Part shown: positions 21,707 to 32,850 of the stretch, in pieces
Numbering within the stretch: the first letter of the stretch is position 1
Layout of the letters: each line of letters begins with the position of its first letter
Assembly (NCBI RefSeq): GCF_024166365.1
Contig: NC_064820.1
Span: 86,814,001-86,878,000 of the forward strand
Direction: 5' to 3'
DNA length: 64,000 bases
From: Elephas maximus indicus
Taxonomy: Eukaryota > Chordata > Mammalia > Proboscidea > Elephantidae
Translations under genes and position numbers: made by a program
Notes under the pieces: model-generated
Seen by the model: the letters and a program-made list of their open reading frames with translations, nothing else
Database searches by the model: none
Told to the model about the DNA's origin: nothing

Positions 21707-21762
<56 letters not shown>

Positions 21763-22021
21763 CTGGTCCCAGGAGACTCCCAGCACAAGATCCCAGGTCC
21801 CATAGGTCCAAAGGACACGCTGGTTTTTGGCTGTTATTCCCTGGTGGTGGTGGTATTCTCCTCCCTGCTCTGGAATTGGATCTTTTTTAAGGCAAACCTG
21901 ACCATCCCCCTTGGTTGGTGGGCCACAATTTCCCTATCACATGGTTACACCCAATCACCTGGATGGGTGGTACAAGACCATGACTAGAAAAGCCACGCAT
22001 AAAAGCAATTAATTGCATCAC
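21217..22021 (-). repeat. Solo LTR inserted in a MIR
   Basis: An ~805 bp block bounded by TGTG and ending near CATCA/CA, as expected for a TG...CA LTR. On the minus strand it carries AATAAACCATGTAGTTGTGA as a polyadenylation region. It lies exactly between two halves of a MIR, with a possible short duplication (GGGCA left, CAGCA right). No internal retroviral genes flank it, so it is a solo LTR. The family is not identified. Confidence 0.65.
21711..21757. repeat. (CT)n microsatellite
   Basis: About 23 CT/TC repeats inside the solo LTR. The Leu/Ser (+) and Arg/Glu (-) repeat reading frames across it are artefacts of the dinucleotide repeat. Confidence 0.95.
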
Positions 22022-22125
22022 AGCAAATCACAACCTCTCTGAGTCACCTATTTTGTCGTGTGTAAAACAGGAAAGGTGAATTAGATGTTCCTTGAATTCT
22101 AAAATGCCACTTCTCTAAACACCTC
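22022..22125 (+). repeat. MIR SINE, 3' part
   Basis: Continuation of the MIR at 21125-21216: AACCTCTCTGAGTCACC then GTGTAAAACAGGAAAGG. Confidence 0.6.
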
Positions 22126-23689
22126 CTTTGTACTCTCTTGATGTAATATGTGGCTCTTGGAGAATTCAGCTCTGTGTGGTCTTGGTAATGTCCAGCTAGT
22201 GGGTCACTCCTAAAAATGTAGAAGATTTTGATGAAATGATGAAACTGGAATTATATATTAAAGATGTACTTTCCAGTGCCACAGGGCTCTCTGATCATAC
22301 CATAAATACCTCATTGAATTAGTGGAGTTTATGTTTGTAGCTTGGGGACTTTATCTGACAAAACAAGCAGTTGGAAGCAACCACCAACACAGGAGTTTTG
22401 GGGACTCCCAGAAACCCTACTACTGTGATATCTGGCTAATCTTCAGGGATTACATTCAGTTTGGGACCCTAGTTTTAAAAGGGCTGTTGTGATGGTAGCC
22501 AACCTGCGAAAGCCGCAGTACCTGAGAGAAGAAACATGACAGAGATCAGTGTTTTTTGAGAAAGATTAATCTGTCAATTAGGTATGAGATGGAATGGAAT
22601 AGTGGGTAGTAGGAGGCAGGAAAACCACTTAAGAGACTGTTGTAAAAGTCCAGGCATAATAAAAATCTAACAGGATGTTGGATGGGACTTTTCCTGTTGT
22701 CCCAGGGTTTCCGCTGAAACTCCATGGCTGAGGACAATAGGTAATAAGAGTTCACACATGCTAAAGACAGTTGCTGAACACATTTATGCAGGACTTGCTA
22801 GCTGGCTCTGTTACTGTCCATCCTCTCCTGTTCTCATTCTATATAAATTAGTGAATCATTAGAAAGAAGATTCTGGGACATAAAGGAATTTGTAGGTGTA
22901 GAAACTGTTACGGTTTCTGTCTACTTTCAAAGCATATGTTCCCTGGAGTTTGGGGAGTAGGCAGCATGGTGCCTGACTCTTGCCTGGAGATGGGCAGGAA
23001 CAGAGAGAACAGCAGTGGAGAATCTGCCCTTCCAGAATTTGACAGGCAAAATTCAGATAGTCAGCATAGGAACGGGCTGGGTTCTAGGGTAGCATGCAGG
23101 CCAGAGAGAGGATTGCTTTCTTGGGAGAACAGTCCAGTGTTTGGCCTTCTTGGCAGTGCAGAGGTGGAGGGGTAAATGTCCCAGAACAACCAGCAGAAGT
23201 GCTCCAGGAAAAGAAAAGACAGCAGTTGGACAGTTTCCAGGATGGAGGCCACTCGATAGTCAAAGAGAATTACAAGGAGCAGCAGCCACCATCTCGTACC
23301 TTCCCTCCTGTCTTCAACCCTGAAGGAGCCAGAAGCAGCAGAGCAGTTGACAGAGAAGGCAGAACAAGCAGGGCCAAAGGACAGATGCTGGGCTGCTCCC
23401 TACCCTGATCTGTAGAAGCCCTGGCCAGGCAAAGCAGAGATGCTTTAAACTGAGTGGGACGTGAGAGTTGTGATTTAGAGTGAACTCCACTTTTTAAAAT
23501 CTGAAAGTGAGACTGTAGTCTAATATCCTAAGACAACAGGAAAGTCCACAGAATCTGCCAGAGATATCATCCAGGGGCAGAACATGAGATCAGACAGAAC
23601 AAGGCTAAAAGCAATGGAATTTAAAAATCAAGCTTTTTCTCGTTTGTAATTCATATAATAAATCGATACGACTGCAATAATAAACAATG
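22126..23689. other. Unassigned sequence, partly GC-richer
   Basis: About 22920-23410 is less AT-rich and has overlapping frames of 60-104 codons on both strands, none with a motif. An unrecognised LTR-like repeat is possible. No gene is claimed. Confidence 0.4.
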
Positions 23690-23935
23690 ACAAGAACAAC
23701 AGCAATGACAACCATTTGCTGAGTGCCTACAATACGCCAGGCTCTGTGTCAGGTGTTAAACACACATCATTTCATTTACTCTTTACAACACCCCCATGAG
23801 GTAGGTACTGCTAAATTTAACCCCATTTAACAGACATTGAGCTGAAGCTTAGAAAGCTTACATAACTTGTCCTCTAACACAGTGAACAAGTATCTGAGCT
23901 CAAACCTCATAACCCACTTAAGTCTAGAAAAGAGT
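23690..23935 (-). repeat. MIR SINE
   Basis: Reversed MIR order on plus: TTTGCTGAGTGCCTACAATA, CAACACCCCCATGAGGTAGG, CCATTTAACAGACATTGAGC, then ATCTGAGCTCAAACCTCATA. Confidence 0.75.
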
Positions 23936-24120
23936 GGCAGTTATTAAAAAAAAGGAAGAAGCAAGAAATTAGTGATTGAAATATATGTGCCTTGTCACTC
24001 TAATCCAATCATGGATGACATAAATGATAAAAAGAGATGACATAATTCATGAACATTGATAGCACTTTAATGATTATACAACCCACAAATAGCATTTGAT
24101 GCTAAATATACAGCTACCCA

Positions 24121-24314
24121 TAACCAATTGCCCTTGAATCCATCCTGACTCATGGTGACTGTGTGTCAGAGTAGACCTGTGCTCCGTAGGGTTTTCAATG
24201 ACTGATTTTTCAGAAGAAGATCACCAGGCCTTTCTTACGAGTTGCCTATGGGTAGACGTAAACTTTTTGGTTAGCAGTAGAGTGCGTTTACTGTTTGTAC
24301 TACCCAGAGATTCC
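24121..24314 (-). repeat. AfroSINE, CACCCAGG-head variant
   Basis: Tail-side AATTGCCCTTGAATCCATCC, body GTGTCAGAGTAGACCTGTGC, AGAAGATCACCAGGCCTTTC, and head-side TACTACCCAGAGATTCC. Minus orientation. Confidence 0.87.
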
Positions 24315-24676
24315 AAATGAACAACTAGTAAGCGCACATCTTAAATAATTCACTTTTGGTGGAGTTTTTGTTGTAGCTTTTGTGTTTGTTTGTTTTTTAA
24401 GAGATGTTGCAGGGCCATTTTGAAATTAATGATCTGGAATACAACAGCCATTGTATTATCATTTATCCTCTGCCTAGGATATTTGATGGAAATAACCAGG
24501 TGTGTATTTATCGTTTTAGAGATGACACAACTGCTCAAAACAGACACAGAAATTGAAGACTAAGTTGTGCACTCTGAACTCCCTTAAGGTGGGGACCTTA
24601 CCTTATCAATCACTGTGCTCTAACCCTCATGCTCACAAAATAAGTATCTGGCACATTGTAGATGCCCATTAACCTG
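24315..24676. other. Unassigned non-coding sequence
   Basis: No recognised repeat or gene. Confidence 0.45.
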
Positions 24677-25015
24677 TGGTTGTTATTAGCTGCCATGAAG
24701 TCTGCGCTGATTCTTGGTGACTCCATGCACAATGGAACAAAATCCTGCCCCGTCCTGTACCATCCACATGATCAGTTGCAGATTGGAACTTTATGATACA
24801 ATCCATAGGGTTTTCACTGGCTGATTTTTGGAAGTAAATCACCAGGCCTTTCTTCCCAGTCTGTCCTAGTCTGGAAGCTCTGCTGAAACCTTTGTAGCAC
24901 CATAGCAACCTGCAAGCCTCCGCTGACAGATGGGTAGTGGCTGAGTTCAAAATGCACTGGCCAGAAATCAAACCTGGGTCTCCTGACGGAAAGTGAGGAT
25001 TCTGAACCACTGCTG
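24677..25015 (-). repeat. tRNA-headed SINE with RTE-derived body
   Basis: Read from 25015 leftwards: a tRNA-like head (GCAGTGGTTCAGAATCCTCA, and box-B-like GGTTTGATTTCTGGCCA) resembling tRNA-Gly. A body matches the RTE 5'UTR (plus GTCTGTCCTAGTCTGGAAGC and GTTTTCACTGGCTGATTTTT). The end resembles the RTE 3' terminus (TTGTTATTAGCTGCCATGAA). Possible TSD: TGCCCATTAA on the left and TGCCCACATA on the right. A second copy is at 44893-45195. The exact subfamily name is not known to me. Confidence 0.75.
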
Positions 25016-26159
25016 CCCACATACTCATACATCTAGGATCTTTTTACTGAATGCCTGTTAGGTTCCAAGCACTGAGCTGGATTCTGGGGAGCCGGAACCC
25101 TGCTTCCTTTCTGCAATGCCACACAGTGTCCCATAACCATCTGTTGAACTGAGTTGAATCAAAATGATTCCCATGTGAGACATCTTTATTTATTCTGGTA
25201 TCATACATAAATGGAAAAGGCTTACTTCTGGTGTTTGATTCAGAAGAGAAAAACTAAAGTATTAGCCTGGAAAGCAGGCCTGCTTACTATACTGAACTTG
25301 CCTGTGGGCCTGATGGTTCATTTTGATGTCCAATCACTCTGCGCCCAGGAAATGGCATTGTTTACCACAAAAGGTTCAGCTAAAACTGTTGCTAAAATTG
25401 CTCTGTGGTCATTGATGTTTCTTGAAATCAATTTTCTGACCAGGTAGCTGCCTGATGTAAGAAGTGAGGAGTAAAATGTTTCTTCAAATGGCCAACCAAG
25501 TTCCCCTAGACCTTTCAACAGCCAGGTAGTAAGCAAAAAGGTATGCACTTGTTTTTGTGAATTTTCATTTTAGATGTCTTGAAGTAATATTCTCACCTTC
25601 TGTCGCCATAGAAACAGTTATAAAATTTCTTATAAATACCTCAGAAACAAGACTACCTACCCCTATAGAAATGGATAATGGGTACAATGGACCTCCAAGG
25701 AAATGAATGGCTGCTTGACAGAAAATAATACAACCTATTAGAAGAAATCTGTTTATGATCCAAGTCCTAACAGACAAGCTGAGTAAATGAACAGGTAGAA
25801 AGAAAAAAGGTCTGAATGTAGTATGAGGTTGTTTTGAAATAGTTTGCAGATACCACTTTCCAAAGTTGAATAAACTTTCTCTCTTGTTGAGGGACTGTTC
25901 CAGTGAGGCTTAAAGGTGGAGTTATTTCATCTATATTCAGAGAGTTCATACCATAGAGCCATTATGGACCAGACAGGGGTTGTATAAAAATGATTTGACC
26001 AAAAAAAAAAAAAAAAAAATGCCAGTCTGCTCTGCCAAAATCCAGAGTACTCTTATTCAAGGTGAATCATATCCATTTCAAAATGTCAAGTATACTTAGT
26101 CATTTCGATCTTTTTATTAGATTAAAACTTGATACCTTTCTAAAAGCTAAAGGAAATGA
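25016..26159. other. Unassigned non-coding sequence
   Basis: No supported gene. An A-run lies at about 25999-26019. Confidence 0.45.
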
Positions 26160-26342
26160 CTGGAATATAGGTTCTACCACTGACAAATTGTAGGATTTTG
26201 GGCAAATTGCTTGGCTTCTCTAAGCCTCGGTTTCCTCATCTCTAAATTAAAGGTGGTGCTTATATTTATGGCAGGATTAAAGGAAATAACCCATGCAAAG
26301 CACTTAACACTGTCTTTAGTACTTAGTAAGCTTTCAATTAAA
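26160..26342 (+). repeat. MIR SINE
   Basis: TTGTAGGATTTTGGGCAAAT, CTCTAAGCCTCGGTTTCCTC and ATGCAAAGCACTTAACACTG follow the MIR order. An AfroSINE begins directly at its 3' end. Confidence 0.75.
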
Positions 26343-26546
26343 GAAGCCCTGGTGGCACACTAGTTAAGCACTTGGCTGCTAACTGACAGGTCAGCTGTTT
26401 AAACTCTCCAGCTGCTCTATGGGAGAAGAATTGGCAGTCTGCTTCCATAAAGATTACAGCCTTGGAAATCCTATAGGGCAGTTCTACTCTGTCCTATAGG
26501 GTAGCTATGAGTTGGAATCACTTAACAGCAATGGGCTTTTGGGTTT
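26343..26546 (+). repeat. AfroSINE
   Basis: Complete-looking plus copy: GAAGCCCTGGTGGCACACTA, TGCTTCCATAAAGATTACAG, CTATAGGGTAGCTATGAGTT, and an ending CAGCAATGGGCTTTTGGGTT. Confidence 0.92.
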
Positions 26547-28149
26547 AGGGAGTGTTCAACAATAAGTATTAGAAATTATTACATATTAAAAATAATAATA
26601 AATGTAATAATTGGTAATAAGTTTGCTCAAGTCACCAGCATATATTGTTAATTTTTACATCTTCCCTTTTCCTTGAACTGAGAGACAATATCTGATCTTA
26701 AATGACTGAAAAGAGTTTGCTTAGGAATTAAGCACATGTAGATCTTAAAGGCATGGTCAATGTATTTTTGCATAGCTCTGACCCTTCTAGTACTGATGGA
26801 TCGGAGAGTTTCAAATACCATGGGCATCCTTCTTACAGTATTTCCTCCTGTTGCTTGGAAAGAAAGTCTGCTTTCATAAGACCTTGGGCCTGATTTCCAA
26901 TGGGAAAAGGGCTGAAGAAATTTGGCTTCATTTCCAAATATCTTTGCACTTTTTCCAATTGCACAGAACATCCAAGCTTCCCCAGATTACCTCGTTTCAA
27001 TGACATCGAATCTTTCAAAGGGAATGTAATAATTCCACACAGGACTTAGCATTTCTGACAGCCTACCTCCCACTGTCCTCAGTGCTTCATAAATTATGCT
27101 GCCTCTGAATGTGAGCTGGGCAGCACCATTTTCCTGTCCCCTCATGATTCATGGTTTCTCTTAACTATGTCAGTGCCTCGTCAGCAAAGCTGTTCCTTCT
27201 GGACAGCATGTGATGTGATCTGCTTCTTGGAGGGCAGTTTGCTAATTATGTACCGATTTTTTTTTTTTAACAATTTCAAGGTAACTGATAACTATTAACT
27301 TTAGGAATCACTTCCAAATTCAGAAAACATTACTGTTTAATTAACAATCTGCAATACAGTATGACCTGAGAAGCCACTCTAATGGTAATATGCTGTTATC
27401 ATTAAAATTAACTAACAAACCAGAAGAATGGTGTTGTTCAGGTCAGATATGGAGAGACCATAATTAAAAGAAAGTGAAACTAAAAACAAGGATCAGACCA
27501 AAAGATCAACACAGGCAGATAGGCATCTGCAAGCTTCCTTGGTTTGCACTGCCACAGTGGCTCCCTCCTGACCTATGACTCCCCAGGAATTCCAAACCCA
27601 GGCACCTCCCAGAGCCCAGGGCTGAGCCAGTTTGTTGGGTGGTTTAGTAGCGAAGGCTCAAAGCAAATAGGATGAAAAGTTCCTGAAAATGACTTTGCCT
27701 CTGAGTACCTTCTTCTGTACCTATTATATCTTTACACATAAGGATAGAAAATTCATCCTTGCGGGTAAGTCTTATCTTTCTCTAGCCTTCCAAGTTACAC
27801 AGGCTCCTCCTGATTTAGGAACCATCCACTCAGGGAGGTGTGCGGGAAGTTGTTGATGTGGGGACTTCCTGGCATTCCCCTTACTTTTATCCCCTCAGGG
27901 AGAGTTCTGCCATTGTCAGGATGCTTCTTTGGGCTTATGGAAGGCAGAAGGGGGAGAAAATAGGTAAGAGAAGGAAAAAGTACGTGGCATATGGCTAGGA
28001 AATAAGTTTTTCAGGATTTTGTGAAGAAAAATCTAGAAAAGCTAGAGGGTGATACCAGTGGGAGAACAAAAGGAGATTTAAACAAAATCTTTCTGTGGAT
28101 TATGTATTGACAGCAAGGTGTCAGAATCCATAGAACACATCTACAGCTT
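26547..28149. other. Unassigned non-coding sequence
   Basis: About 1.6 kb. A 107-codon minus frame (26971-26648) has no motif. No repeat is confidently recognised. Confidence 0.45.
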
Positions 28150-28585
28150 TATAATGAAAAAGAAAACATACTTACAACATAGACAAAAGACCAGGAACAT
28201 CACAAAAGAAGGCTTTAGTATATTAAAAGACCATCAACATCATTAGTCATTATGGAAATGCAAATTAAAATCACTGATATACCACTACACATCCACTAAA
28301 ATGAATAAATTTTTTAAAAAATTGACATCAAACATTGGAAAGGACGTGGAACAACAGGGATTCTTATCACTGCTGGTGAGAGTATAAAATGGTACTAGCA
28401 CTTTGGAAAATTGTGTGGTATTTACTATAAAGTTAAACATATATCTAGTCTATGATTCAGCGATTCCACTCTTAAATGTTTATCTATGAGCAATTTGAAT
28501 AAATATGTTCTCGAAAGACTTGTGCTGTATTCATAGCAGCTTTACTCATTGCAGGTAGCCAAGAAACTGGAAATAACCCAGATAG
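28150..28585 (+). repeat. Old L1 ORF2 3'-end fragment
   Basis: TCATTATGGAAATGCAAATT, GGAACAACAGGGATTCTTAT, AGTATAAAATGGTACTAGCA, TTCAGCGATTCCACTCTTAA and TTCATAGCAGCTTTACTCAT are the usual wording of the end of mammalian L1 ORF2. Highly diverged and without an open frame. Confidence 0.82.
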
Positions 28586-28599
28586 GAGGCTCTTCCTCA

Positions 28600-28960
28600 T
28601 CAACCCCTGGCTCCCTGTCCAGTCACATCTTACATGGCGCACCTTGCCCTCCCCACCTTCCCACTAATACTCTTAGAAGACATCAATCTCTCTCATTTTC
28701 ATGCTTCTGAATAGTGCAGTTCTATGAACCTAGAATTCCCCTGCCCTCTAGCCGTGTTTTCCCATCCATTTCCCCAGGATCGTTCCAGGTTCTCTCAGTA
28801 GGTTTTGCTCACTTTTTGCAGGCTTAAGCTTACTTTCCTTTGAGGTCTTGGAATGATTGTGCTGCACTGCAATTTTTTATATGCTGTTCATCTTCCTCAC
28901 TAGCTCGTAAACTTCCATCTTCGTATATTCTTAGCGCTGAATGTTACATCTAGCACACAG
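28600..28960 (+). repeat. L2 LINE 3' region (interrupted)
   Basis: TCCTCACTAGCTCGTAAACT and GCTGAATGTTACATCTAGCA resemble the L2 3' end, which continues after the RTE derivative (29344 onward). Confidence 0.5.
28950..28960. repeat. Target-site duplication, left copy
   Basis: CTAGCACACAG matches CTAGCACACGG at 29344-29354 (10 of 11) and brackets the 383 bp RTE derivative. Confidence 0.82.
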
Positions 28961-29343
28961 TTGTTGTTGGTTGCTGTCGAGTCAGCTCTGACTCACAGTG
29001 ACCCCATATAGAACACAATCAAATGTTGGCGGGTCATGTGCCATCTTCACAATTGTTGGCATCATTGTTACCGCCACTCTGTATTTTGAGTGTGTTCCAA
29101 ACTAGGGGGTTCATCTTCCAGCATTATATTGGACAATATTCTGTTGTGGTCCATAAAGTTTCCACTGGCTAATTTTCGGAAGTAGACCACCAGGTCTGCC
29201 TTCTTTGTCTGTCTTAGTCTGGAAGCTCCACTGAAATCTGCTGACCATGGGTGACCGTGATGATATTTGACATACCAGTGACTTATCTTCTACCATCGTA
29301 GTAACGTACAAGCCACCACAGCATGACAAACTGACAGGAGGTA
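28961..29343 (-). mobile_element. Internally deleted, non-autonomous RTE derivative
   Basis: A 383 bp unit with both RTE termini but no coding region. The plus-left part is the RTE 3' end (TTGTTGTTGGTTGCTGTCGA, GACCCCATATAGAACACAAT). From about 29082 it is RTE 5'UTR (TTCATCTTCCAGCATTATAT, CTTAGTCTGGAAGCTCCACT) ending TGACAAACTGACAGG, the RTE 5' terminus. It has its own TSD, so the deletion could precede insertion. It resembles the tRNA-headed SINE body. Confidence 0.83.
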
Positions 29344-29354
29344 CTAGCACACGG
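29344..29354. repeat. Target-site duplication, right copy
   Basis: Partner of 28950-28960; followed by a 15-17 bp A-run at about 29366. Confidence 0.82.
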
Positions 29355-29582
29355 TAGGTACTATAAAAAAAAAAAAAAAAGAGTATGCACCATGATGTGT
29401 GAGAATCTAGCTTTTTCTACATTTAATACTGAAATGCATACTTCTCATTTCCTTTATTTACAAATGCAGGTAGGTTTCACGATAATGTCGCCAATTGAGT
29501 GCTTTCCCTGGCATGATCCCCCGACTCCCAAATAGTGCCTATGGGAAACCTGAATAAATACACCCACCACACTACATAACAC

Positions 29583-29750
29583 CAGTTGCTGTTAAGTTGA
29601 TTCTGACTCATGACAACCCCATGTGTTCAGAGTAGAACTATTCTCCATAAGGCTTCCAATGGCTGCTTTTTCAGACGTAGATCACCAGGCCTTCTTCTGA
29701 GGTACCTCTGGGTGGACTGAAACTGCTAACCTCCCTGATGCTATTGGATA
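29583..29750 (-). repeat. AfroSINE, CACCCAGG-type body, head lost
   Basis: Tail-side CAGTTGCTGTTAAGTTGATT, AGAACTATTCTCCATAAGGC and CAGACGTAGATCACCAGGCC. The tRNA head is too diverged or missing on the right. Confidence 0.8.
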
Positions 29751-29974
29751 ATGTTTGCGCTCTGTTAATTACCACAATTTCTCATTGTCTTTTACCCGAT
29801 GTTTCCCTTAGCTCTTTCATTCTTTAATGATTTACACTTTAGTGGAAGGTTTTTAAGTAGAGGAGCTTCTAAAAAGTGTGCTTTTCGCTTTTTACAGTGG
29901 CCTTGACATATAGGTTCTTAGTTGTTTATAACGTAAGTATGTCCAAAGGAAATATTGTCTTTTTTTCCCCCTCT

Positions 29975-30165
29975 GTAGTTCATTTTTTTTTTAATTATGG
30001 TAAAAATATATATAACAAAACATTTGCCATTTCAACATTTCTTACAAGTTGGTGACATTAATTACATTCATTGTGTTGTGCAGCCATCACCACTGTTTCC
30101 AAATTTTGCATCACCCTTAACTCAGTGCCCCTTTAACAATTAACTCCCTGTTTCCCCTCATAAAT
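29975..30165 (-). repeat. Old L1 3'UTR fragment
   Basis: TTATGGTAAAAATATATATA, TTTGCCATTTCAACATTTCT and TTGTGTTGTGCAGCCATCAC are the reversed wording of old L1 3'UTRs. T-rich sequence at the left fits a poly(A) tail on minus. Confidence 0.65.
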
Positions 30166-31004
30166 CTTTGACTCCCAGTAAAATCAAATTGATTGGTAAA
30201 TTTAATTAATTTGCCTGGCTTAACGGTCTTGCTTGGTAAAAATTTATAAAACCACATGTGCTTTGTAGACATTGTCATTCTTGTTGTTTAATCAAAAATA
30301 TTTTCATTTTCACCAGGTTTGGAGACAAAAAGGAGAGGGATACAGAGTAACAGGCTGTGGGGGTTGGAGCTGGGTTAGTAAAACTCATGTTTATAGATTC
30401 GTCCCTAAATTGCCATACAATACTGTTGTAAATTACAGAACATTGTCTTTTAACAGGAGATACTCTTCAAAAAAGAGGTGGTTGCTTCTACAGTGATCTC
30501 TCTTTTTTTTAGAGATGGAAACACAAAATACTTGCCTAAAGACCTCCAGAGCATAAGCCTTTGATATCCAAACTACTCAGACAAACCACTCCCCTCCTGA
30601 TTCCTTACAACCCTAGTCATTTTTGTATGCATTAATCAAATAAATGAGTGGGATAAAGTGAGTGCTTTGGATGCAATGGTGCTATCTACAACGCTATTCA
30701 GATTCTCTGGATTCCTTGATGTCACTGTTGCAATTTACTAGTTAAATGTCAATCTACGCTATATTAATACTTAACCCAGCTGATGACTGCATCTTGAAAA
30801 GAATCCTTGACATCCAACAGTAACACAATGCCTCATCATTTTCAAAACCAAAATACCCTTTATAAATTAACTGATGAGAGAACCCTATTTCCTATATAAG
30901 TCATTACTTACAAAACCAGTTTTATTGTTAACTTTCCCATAGTGTTCCATTTCAACCAATTCGCTGAGCTCATACCTGAAAGGACTTTGGAAGTTTGGAA
31001 AATT
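30166..31004. other. Unassigned non-coding sequence
   Basis: A 74-codon plus frame at 30272-30496 follows a TTTCACCAG acceptor-like site but shows no motif. No gene is claimed. Confidence 0.4.
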
Positions 31005-31160
31005 TACTGAAACTGTAAAAGCACTGTCCTGAGATCTAGGGGAAATTGATTTTGATTTTTCCTAGCTCTCTGCCCCTAATTTGTATGTGACTTGGGAAAA
31101 GCTCTTGGACCTTCCTGAGCCTCCCTCTCCTTGTCTATAAGGTGATTGGACTAGAAAGAT
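31005..31160 (+). repeat. Probable MIR-related SINE
   Basis: ATTTGTATGTGACTTGGGAA, CTTCCTGAGCCTCCCTCTCC and TTGTCTATAAGGTGATTGGA fit the central MIR pattern. Confidence 0.5.
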
Positions 31161-31163
31161 ATG

Positions 31164-31193
31164 CCGCTTAACCACTACGCCACCAGGGTTCCA
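31164..31193 (-). repeat. AfroSINE head fragment
   Basis: Only the reversed head remains: CTTAACCACTACGCCACCAG then GGTTCC. Confidence 0.75.
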
Positions 31194-31428
31194 AGAAAGC
31201 CTTAGGTAACTGTCAGCTCCAAAATTCAAAGATGCTGTGATTCTGGGTGATTCTTTATGAGTGTTCTCTTGGGAACCAGGTCAAGTCAGTAGTTTTCAGG
31301 GGAAAACAAATACAGAAAAAATGTATTTATGTTCTCTAACTTTCCACTTCTCCCAGATTATGACTCTTTCTACTACTTTCAACTGGGCTCTATCTTTCTT
31401 CTTTGGTCCAGTAACATGGCTTCCACTT

Positions 31429-31612
31429 GGAAACTGCCCTGGTGGCACAATGGTCAAGAGGTCAATAGTTCAAACCTGCCAGGCCCTCTGCAAGGAGAAA
31501 AGACCTGGTGCTCTGCTTCCATAAAGATTACAGCCTAGGAAACCCTGTGAGGCAGTTCTACTCCATCCTATAGGGTCGTTTGAATTGCAATCAACTCGAA
31601 GACACACAAGAA
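31429..31612 (+). repeat. AfroSINE
   Basis: Plus copy: GGAAACTGCCCTGGTGGCAC, CTGCTTCCATAAAGATTACA, CCTATAGGGTCGTTTGAATT, and an ending GAAGACACACAAGAAC. Short internal deletions near the head. Confidence 0.9.
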
Positions 31613-31860
31613 CTCAGGCTCCAGTTCCCAACCCAGGAACAGTCTTAGCAAGTCACCCGACCCTTTGCTTCTCGCTCCAAAGGGAGAGTCTGTTTGAGAA
31701 CATCATAATGGAACATTTCCTCATCACTGTGGACAGAGGGATTTTTATTGTTGGAGTGGCCCATTATTTTCAAATCCAGGGACTCGTCCTTTATTGTTTT
31801 CCTTCTCCACTTCCTTGTCCACCATCTGCTTTTCTTTCATGGCTTCGCGTTTCTTGTTCA
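31613..31860. other. Unassigned non-coding sequence
   Basis: Single-copy-looking sequence leading into the pyrimidine tract of the candidate exon that follows. Partly overlaps the minus-strand frame 32008-31745. Confidence 0.4.
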
Positions 31861-32021
31861 GTGCTGAGGGCCAGGTCAGCAGCTGCAGAACTTGATTAGT
31901 GCCTTGCCTTTGTGCAGAGGCATTTCCCTGACAGCATCGATCCTGGGCGGTTTCACTTTGCAGGCAGCTCCGTGAGGAGGAGCTTGTGCTGCAAAGGAGG
32001 TGGACCATTGTCTGGGCAAGG
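31861..32021 (+). other. Candidate exon-like segment, unproven
   Basis: A pyrimidine-rich tract ending TTCTTGTTCAG (about 31851-31861) precedes the segment, and CAAGGTGAGT (about 32018-32027), a strong donor match, ends it. It has stops in frame, so it could only be a non-coding or UTR exon. On the other strand an 87-codon frame (32008-31745) ends in a charged stretch (KKREAMKEKQMVDKEVEKEN); I do not recognise the protein. Sequence alone cannot separate these from chance. Confidence 0.2.
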
Positions 32022-32850
32022 TGAGTTTGGGCAGGCTATTAATTCATTCCTCTTCGCTCAGCTGCTAATTTTGCTTAAATAGGAACTGCCTGCAAATTTT
32101 TATTTAAAATCCGCTGCTGACTGAGACCTTGTGATGACAAGTTTCAAAGACAGTTTTTATTGCTAAGTTATTAGTCCTTTGAAAGAAAGAATATTTGATG
32201 TTTAATATTTTAACAGTTTGTGTTTTGCTGAATTCTTTGATATCTGAATGTTAACTGTGTAACCATTTAAGGTCCATTTCTGGAGACTTTTCCAGACATT
32301 TAAAACACTACAGGGATTTATTTATAATGCTCCTGCATGAAAAATTGCTATCCTTTTCCTGCATGCTGGCCACTGCCAGCAGACACGTCTGTTAGGAATG
32401 AAGTAAAGAAGCGTTCTATATTTTGATGCATTTCACTTTGTTTATTATACCAGACTGTTCTTTTCTTGAGGACAGGAACAGATTCCTTTCATCTTTACAA
32501 TGTTACCACTTGTTTAAATTTGGAAAAATTAACAGAATTTAGCATAGGGAAATTTTGTTTATCTCTGAGCACAGAAGATAACACCAAACTTTTTAATTCA
32601 ATTTTTTCTTTTCTTAATTTTTGGTTTGAAGTAGAGGCACACATTGGAAAAAAAAAAACTGGCATACCATCCTGGGTGTAGACCTGACTAAGCGGTTGTT
32701 TCTCCATGCATTTTAGAGACAATCCTTCACAACATCTCTACATTTGTTAAGCCTGTGCCTCCCTTTAACCAAAATTTCCCAGTTCCACACAACTGTTACA
32801 TGACATTTAAAAAAGCACGTTCTATTACCTATACAGAATTTAACTACATT
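32022..32850. other. Unassigned unique sequence
   Basis: No repeat recognised. AT-rich, low-repeat DNA that could hold conserved non-coding elements, but this cannot be judged without alignment. Confidence 0.4.

Noticed and set aside
21585-21890. Reading frames with Leu-Ser or Arg-Glu repeats
   Set aside because: They are translations of the (CT)n microsatellite.
24893-25012. Stand-alone tRNA gene on the minus strand
   Set aside because: The tRNA-like head is diverged and fused to a SINE body; cloverleaf pairing is not preserved.
26648-26971. 107-codon minus-strand frame
   Set aside because: No domain, no similarity recognised, and no adjoining exon signals.
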